Assembly (NCBI GenBank): GCA_025449115.1
Contig: JAHLKC010000084.1
Span: 114,862 to 178,861, forward strand
Reading direction: 5' to 3'
DNA length: 64,000 nucleotides
DNA from: Chytridium lagenaria
Taxonomy: Eukaryota; Chytridiomycota; Chytridiomycetes; Chytridiales; Chytridiaceae
The position numbers were made by a program, and so were the translations under genes. Below are positions 58,101 to 64,000 of this stretch, piece after piece; positions within the stretch are counted from its first letter, which is position 1, and each line of letters starts with the position of its first letter. Under the pieces are notes generated by a model, which was not told the origin of the DNA, made no database searches, and saw only the letters and a list, made by a program, of their open reading frames with translations.

Positions 58101-58937
58101 AGATTTCGCAGCATTCTCTTCTGAGCACACAAATATCCCATAGCACCTCCAATTCAACAGCAGCAACATGTTGTCAAGCCTTCGTCACAATCACCGGATA
58201 ATCCGGAAACTGTTGCGATGCCGCAAAGTTACCCGAATATCCAGCAGCAAACCGCCCAGCCTTGTGCATCTCAGAAACCAGATACTTTACATAATGGAGC
58301 TGTTCAAAAAATTCATACAGAAGGGTCACTGCAAGGTATTATGACTGAACATGCTCAATTCGGATTCTCTAAGCGTTTAAAAGGTTCACAAATCATGCAG
58401 GTCGATGAAACTGGAACTATCAACACAGTCAGGGCAACGGACAATAAGCATAAAGGTTTTATTTTCAAATTGATCTGTTTTAATGAAACACTGCCAGATC
58501 CATCATTCAGTCCGAAGATTAACGACGAGGGAGATGGAGAGGACAACACTGGTAACGGGGAAAAGGTTAATGTGGTGATGGAGTCAACTGAGGTACTGAA
58601 TGATGGGGAGGCCAATGGCTCTAAAGGAAGGAAGCGGAAAGCAACAAAAGCGGCAGATGTTGGAGATGGGACAGAACGGGGTAAAAGAGGTCGGGTAGAG
58701 GACGACGGGGAAAGTGAAACATGTTTTATGAGTATACAACTGAATAAATCCTCCCCAAATAACCTGGTATTTCCCTGTTATTTCCCTGTGATTTCCCGAA
58801 TTTTACACAAGATAACCTTAACGTCTACAATTATCCAGCGGGTTCCATGTGCTTTCTTGTCAAAAACCATCTCATTTCCAGGCCATTTCCAAAAACTGCA
58901 GCCAATAATTTATTTTTTTTTAAATTCTGATTTCTGA
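55147..58937 (+). CDS. Second gene of the CACTA-like element, accessory protein
   Basis: Starts MIPSDDEDAESWGSINLPDL. A Cys motif (CTKSCSDCHTKDG) precedes a coiled coil (MRKEIEDLKDELAKLESS). Several exons follow: EAPTWSVTFQFTVVRPHLER, then FSLPAPENRSDYTALTVEKR, then ETLYEFRTLVKSSWMEASMT, then YMHDGDHEELDRNMND and FWDVLRQYRPCISND. A Gln/Pro/Ser-rich region (57,550-58,330) is out of frame in places. The last exon has a basic patch (KGRKRKATKAAD) and an acidic end. No known domain was recognised. By position it matches the second gene of CACTA elements, whose product binds subterminal repeats; that role is inferred. Exon borders are approximate. Confidence 0.5.
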
Positions 58938-59062
58938 TTGGATGAAAATTAATTAATTGGCTGTTGTGATCACTGCCGGGAAATTGGGAGGAAATTTCGT
59001 GGAATTTAAAGGAATTTCAGAGGAATTGCCCAGTATCCATTCTTGAAAGATTCGCTGTGTAT

Positions 59063-60058
59063 GTGTCAGGTAGCAAGTTCACAAAAAAACCCAAAAATTG
59101 TCAGAAATTTATAAATGCGACGTCGTACAAGCCTATGTTTTTGAACAAATCCACACTTTCATCCAAAAATGCCACCAAAAGCATATCTTGAAAATGTCCC
59201 CATTAAAAACTCAACGTGAAGATCTACCGATGCATACCCATATGTATTTTTTTCGAGCGCCAATTTTCGAACCCCCAAATAGTAACAATTAGTAAATTTT
59301 TACAGCCCATATCTTTTGACTCAGTGGGCAGTTTTGAAATTTTAAAATGTCGGGAGATAGCTCTCGTCAAGTGCTATCTATTAACGAGGAGATATTTATT
59401 ATCTGGGTCAACCCCAAGGACGAGATATCCCCGTAAATTTAAGTGAAATTTTTGTGATGACTCTTAGTGTCACGCACTGTATTAGATAAATAATTAATAT
59501 TTACAGTAATACAATTAGAATACAATTTCGCATTTGCGGAGCTCAGTTTAACATGTCACACATTAAGAGGCCGCATGCGATTAATAGCTTGGATGAAAGA
59601 GTCCAGACTTCTAATCAGTCAGACTCTGCCTGGACTCGGTAAAGACATATTAACCTTCATTCAATTCGGTTTAAACCAAATTTCTTTTTTATAATAAAAT
59701 GGAATCCGTCAAGCCTAACCTCCCCCAACCTCTTTTCTCATACATACGAATAATTACCCGTGCAAAATAAATAAATGGAATAAAACTACCACTAACAGCG
59801 TTATTTCTAACACTCTTTTGTTTTTAACACTACGCAACTTCCTACCTACTTGTTACCCACTCCACTTACTTTTTATACGCGAAGCATCGTTTACTCTCCT
59901 CCCATACAGCTGTCTGCCTACCTATTCAACAAAACAGGTGCAAACTACTTTCTAGTCAGTTCAAAATGAACTTACTTTCACCCGCAGCAGCCACCATTCT
60001 ACAACTCGTTCAAATTCAAAGCCAGTGAACTCAGTCACTTTAATCTGGACTATCAACC
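59063..60058. other. Intergenic, with a solo Tc1-like end
   Basis: No gene recognised. It contains the Tc1-like terminus at 59,467-59,481, listed separately. The last ~250 bp should be the promoter of the histidine kinase gene. Confidence 0.45.
59467..59481. repeat. Solo Tc1-like terminal repeat
   Basis: gtgtcacgcactg followed by TA, the same 13-bp outer end as the MITE at 51,047-51,767. Internal sequence differs after this, and no partner end was seen between 58,700 and 59,466. It is the remnant of a related element. Confidence 0.7.
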
Positions 60059-62801
60059 ATGCCCCGCACCTCTCGTCGGTCCACAAGAGTCTTTGGATCT
60101 CAAGGGGCTGACACAGCTCCATCAAAGCCCCTTCAACTCATTCATCAACACCTCGCTGACATGGACGCCATCCTCCACCACATCCCATCCTCCATCATCA
60201 TCGCCATCGCATCCGCACTCCTCTACGCTGCCATTTCAAGAGCCGCCGCTGAAACCGTAATCCTCGATTATGCCTCCTTCTGGCCAGCCAACGGCTTGTC
60301 GTAGGAGCATGGCTTCAACTCACTCTCCTCCAGAACGCCATCTTCCTCCCACTCGCTCTGATCTCCAACTTTTTGTTATGCATGGCGACAACCACATTGC
60401 TCACATCCACCCTCTTTGTGGTTGTCAATGCGACGGAATGCATTATTATCTATGTGTTGATCAAACGGTTTGCGCCTCAGTTTAAAGAATTGACGGATCA
60501 GAGATCGGCTATCGTCATCACCCTTTCGGCCATCATGGGATCCTTCATCGGAGGACTCCTTGGTGGAGGTGTCTCTGTCATCCAATTCTACAAATCCGAT
60601 GTCAAGAGGTACGGCGTTGAGCTCCTCAAGTGGTTCATTTCCGACTGCCTTGGACATGTTGCCGTGATCCCCTTTATGCTCAGCCTATCTTCCTGGAGGG
60701 AGACGTGGAGTCGCGTGCGTAAACATCCGGCAAAAGGTTTTCTTGCATTCGGTTGTCTCGCTGTCATTGCTGTTCTCGAAATGGCTCTCACAGCGCTCCC
60801 TGAAAAATACCTTCTTTTCCGTCCCAGAAACCATTCCTTACATCAGCCACATCTTTTCTTTCCCATGTGTTCTGTTGTGTGGACAATGTATTGGATCTAT
60901 CGGTTTCACCGCCGCAACCCTCTTCCTCGCCATCTCTGGTGTATGTGGAATCGTCTTTGTCACTGATAAAGGCTCCATCGACGTCCTCCTCTTTCGCTTC
61001 CAACTTCATTATCGTCGTCATGATCTCCAGTCTCTCCCTCATGGTCATTGACAAGGCACGACAAGAAGCTCTCGCGGACGCTTTGAAAGCCAACAACCAG
61101 AAATCCGCCTTCATGGCGTTCCTCTGTCATGAGCTTCGTAACCCCCTCCACGCCATCCTCAACATCAACGTCTTTCTCAAAGAAACACCACTCTCACCGG
61201 ATCAACGTCAACTTTTGCAAGCCATGTCGATCGCCAGCACCTACATGTCTCAAATCATCAACGACGTTCTGGATACATCGAAATTTGAGGCTGGGAACGT
61301 GACATTTGCGAGGGAGCCCGTGGACGTTGGTGGCATATTCCGGCAAGTTGCTCTTCAGACTCGAGAAGATTTGAGGACACGTCATGTTACCTTTGGAATG
61401 CACACTGGGACGATACCAAGATGTGAGGGGATGTTGTTTCATACGATGAAATGAGGTTTAAGCAGTTATTGAATAACCTTCTCGCACATGCTATTAAAGT
61501 GACGCCGCCGGGTGGACGGATTGATTGTGGGTTATGGTATGAAAACATCAGGACCGTTACAACGTTGCTGGGACGGCAGGGGACGACATGTACGATTTGC
61601 TTGGAGGTGACGGATTCGGGACCTGGGATCCCACCTGACGTTGCGGCCATCATTTTTAAACCGTTTCAGATGAGCGGATTAGAGACGTCGCAGGAGTACA
61701 GTGGGACGGTTAGGACTTGCCATTTGCAAGCAGATTGTGGAGTCGATGGGGGGGACGATTGTGGTGATGCCGAGGAGGGGTGGAGGGGATGGATCGAGTT
61801 TGTGGTCAAGATACCGTTGTTGATGTGTGGGGATGTTGAGGGTTCTGGGGAGACGACTGGTTCATGAGGAGGAGGGTGTTGAGATGGAGGTTGTGTCGGA
61901 GCAGGCCAAGAAACCACATACGGGGATTGGCGCGAGTCCAGGGTTCACACCGGAGACTCCGTGGTTGACGCAGCTGTGAATCGGGAACCGGTGCTTCCAT
62001 CTCCAAAGGGTTCTCCTCCACGTCTCCGTCTCCACTTCATGAACGTTCATTTCTCTCCACCCCTCATCCCGATCATGTTGTTGTTTCAATGGATGAGGAC
62101 ATAACGGAACTCGTGGATGCATCCAACACGCCAGAAAATCCACCACATCTGGAACGTGAGGTTGTGGTCATCGCGCCTCCTGGAAATATTCGATTCTCAC
62201 CTGACGTCAGCCCATGGGAACCTACACCCCAAAACCCTCAACCTACACAAACAGACGAGTCAAATCCCCTCCACGAAATCCTCATCCCCTCCTCGCCACA
62301 CCCCCCCACATCCCTCCCCATCTCACCCCCCTCTCCATCAGACAACCGCGCCATCCTCATCGTCGACGACTCCTCCATCAACCGCAAAATCCTCGTCCGT
62401 CTTCTCCGTCGCGCAGGGGTCACCCGTCTCATCGATGAATGCGTGAACGGGTTAGAAGCCGTCAAAGGTTCGTGATCAACCCGGATGCTATATTGGTGTT
62501 TCATGGACCTCCAAATGCCTGTCATGGATGGAACGGAGGCGACGAAATTGATTCGGGAGATTGAACGAGGACGGGTGGAGGGAGATGGATGCCGATTGTG
62601 GCGGTGACGGCGAGTTGTGTGGGAGGAATGTTGAAGATGGAGTTTGGGTTTACGGCGCTGGCGCCGAAACCGTTTTTGAAGGCGGACGCGGAGAGGATTT
62701 TGAGGGAGTTTGAGATGGGTGATTGGAGGTTGATCGTTATATATTGTTGGTTTTTATCCTCGGGTTTTGATTTACACCCATTATATTTCCTTTATGTATA
62801 G
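60059..62801 (+). CDS. Hybrid sensor histidine kinase with MASE1 membrane sensor and receiver domain
   Basis: Starts MPRTSRRSTRVFGSQG. The N-terminal multi-span region has FWPANGL...GAWLQLTLLQNAIF, LTSTLFVVVNATECIIIYVL and IMGSFIGGLLGGGVSV, which fits a MASE1 sensor. Then HisKA with FLCHELRNPLHAI (phospho-His) and an ATPase domain with NNLLAHAIKVTPPGG, DSGPGIPP and IFKPFQM. A Ser/Pro linker leads to a receiver: ILIVDDSSINRKILVRLLRR, MDLQMPVMDG (phospho-Asp), AVTASCVGG and LAPKPFLKAD. At least seven frame breaks: NGL/VVGAW (60,300), LLF/SVPETIP (60,830), SID/SNFIIVVM (~61,000), REGD/VVSYDEMR (61,430), the ATPase G2 box GTGLGLAIC (61,710), and two near 62,470 and 62,590. Most are in homopolymers, so errors are likely. 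Works through a His-to-Asp phosphorelay from the membrane. Confidence 0.8.
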
Positions 62802-64000
62802 TGTTTTTGTTTTTGTTTAAGTAAATATATATAAAATATTTTTATAATTATGATCGTCAGAGTGGAGTTATCTTTCAATGTCACAAAAGCGCACGGTAGA
62901 CGACAGTAGTGCAGGGGAGGTATTTGGAACTTTTAATTCAAAGCGCATGCATCACCATCAACGAGGGGCTTGTTTTTTTTTATGCGGAAGTTACCGGAGT
63001 TCGCTTTCTAAATGCGTTAGTGAATGGCAGAATTTCGCCACCGTAAGCAAAAGAACCCGTTCATTCACCAACAGTGTTTTTGCGACTCCGAATGACGCGA
63101 TATGTATGGGCTGGTAAAGTGTCGTTGCGAGACGAGAATAGAGGCTATTCTTTTAAAGGAGAGAAGTCAGTTTTTTCATGGTATGTCACAGGGTGCTATT
63201 TCTTTAAGAATTCATTCACGGTTTATTTTTTAAAAATACATTCTGTAGGTGATGAATGCAAAAGTCAAGCTGCTTGATTTCCAACAAACTTGCATTCGTT
63301 CACTTCAAAGCTTCCGCGACCCGAATCGTTCTAGACTTCATCTCGGTACACTCTAATCTAAGATTAGCCATTTTAAGAAACTAAAACGGGTGTCACTACT
63401 CAAATAGGAAGGTTTGGAATGTGAGTCATATCTCGGAACGTTTGGGCCTTTCGGGAGACATGGGTGGAACTTTGGGATTGGAATATTTACTTGAGGGTCC
63501 TTTCTTCTCTGCTTTTTTCCGACTGATGGAGGTAGAAAGTCGATCGCTTTTCGAGACCATCCATCATTCACCGTCTCGATGCATGGACGAAAGCTGCCGC
63601 AATTGGCGCCAAATTGCATACGTCAACCCTCTCCCGTCATCCTCCAAGACTGATTGATTCAAACCCCATCGCCAACCTACACTTTGGCCCCAGTTCATCG
63701 CTTGTTAGTGATAATTACTTTTAGAACATGACGGTGCTTTTAAAATCGATCGTGTTGGCGCTCCATCTCTGTATTGATTAAAAACAGTTGCGGCAGAGGC
63801 GGACTCGTTGCCCACTTTTTTACATGTTTTAGATGGAGGGGGTACCCCGAAGTAGATGTAAGACGTGAATTTTTTTTTTATGAGAAGCGTACAGCTGGAT
63901 TGTGATGGTACTTACAGACGCGGCTAATATATATATGATGGGCTGAGACAATGAAAACAAAAACCCAGCCAGGAAGGATGATATAGCACGTCGTCGCATG
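62802..64000. other. No recognised gene at the right end
   Basis: Small open frames at 62,878-63,117 and 63,421-63,657 match nothing I know and are not supported. No repeats or RNA genes recognised. Confidence 0.4.

Larger units (their letters stand above)
50909..59062 (+). mobile_element. CACTA/Tnp2-like DNA transposon, about 8.15 kb
   Basis: Short inverted ends: ATACACAGCGAA at 50,909-50,920 and TTCGCTGTGTAT at 59,051-59,062. Both subterminal regions share the motif ggccatttcc (about 50,939 and 58,879) and are dense in aaattcc/ggaattt motifs, as expected for subterminal transposase binding sites. Inside are a Tnp2-like transposase gene and a second same-strand gene, the usual two-gene plan of CACTA elements. 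A 721-bp MITE is nested near the left end. The termini do not start with CACTA and are short, so the family is set by the transposase rather than by the ends. Confidence 0.6.

Noticed and set aside
62878..63657. Two small open frames at the right end
   Set aside because: No recognised motif, no introns or partners; length is within chance expectation.
1..64000. CRISPR arrays, rRNA genes, bacterial-type operons or promoters
   Set aside because: None seen; the regular repeats present are coding minisatellites, transposon ends or CCATCC tracts.

Overview
The window is eukaryotic nuclear DNA. Genes carry short GT-AG introns (about 38-130 nt, often one per 70-400 nt), and there is no operon structure and no ribosome binding sites. 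A KDZ-family DNA transposon, a hybrid histidine kinase with a response-regulator receiver, many serine/threonine-like kinases and a class C GPCR together point to a fungus, most likely an early-diverging zoosporic (chytrid-type) one. That placement is an inference; no rRNA, mitochondrial or other marker gene lies in the window.

Layout. 0-2.1 kb (minus): a membrane protein with a PAN/apple-like ectodomain, one membrane span, about nine GRGNTVS-type repeats and a C-terminal SAM domain. 3.0-7.25 kb: two ~1-kb arms in inverted orientation, each holding a CCATCC-rich tract and a tRNA-like B-box motif. 7.9-8.7 kb: a broken pogo-type transposase. 10.4-14.7 kb: a Ty1/copia retrotransposon cut off inside its reverse transcriptase exactly where a 7.95-kb KDZ transposon begins (14,734-22,682; 146-bp terminal inverted repeats; transposase plus a homeodomain/HMG-like accessory gene). 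22.8-24.2 kb: an extended short-chain reductase. 24.8-27.5 kb: a plant-type LRR protein with about one repeat per exon, and a 3' remnant of a paralogue. 28.2-29.7 kb: a type II membrane protein with a lectin-like ectodomain. 30.9-33.9 kb (minus): a RING/zinc-finger protein and a MATE transporter. 34.7-38.1 kb: a GABA-B-like class C GPCR. 39.2-50.8 kb (minus): four tandem genes with a cytosolic TKL-type kinase domain, a membrane span and a Pro-rich stalk; three carry a ricin-B-like lectin at the C terminus. 50.9-59.06 kb: a CACTA/Tnp2-like transposon with a 721-bp Tc1-like MITE nested in its left end, starting about 110 bp upstream of the fourth kinase. 60.1-62.8 kb: a hybrid histidine kinase with a MASE1 sensor. 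No gene is recognised after 62.8 kb.

How it fits together. Most of the host genes look like cell-surface sensing and signalling proteins set among transposons. The most unusual system is the tandem family of inverted-topology lectin receptor kinases: kinase at the N terminus inside, sugar-binding domain at the C terminus outside. A kinase-free protein of similar plan lies about 10 kb away.

Caution on reading frames. Many genes are broken by single-base indels, usually in homopolymers. Where two paralogues can be compared, each is broken at different places and the other keeps the frame. I read most of these as sequencing/assembly errors, so 'pseudogene' is used only where larger parts are missing.
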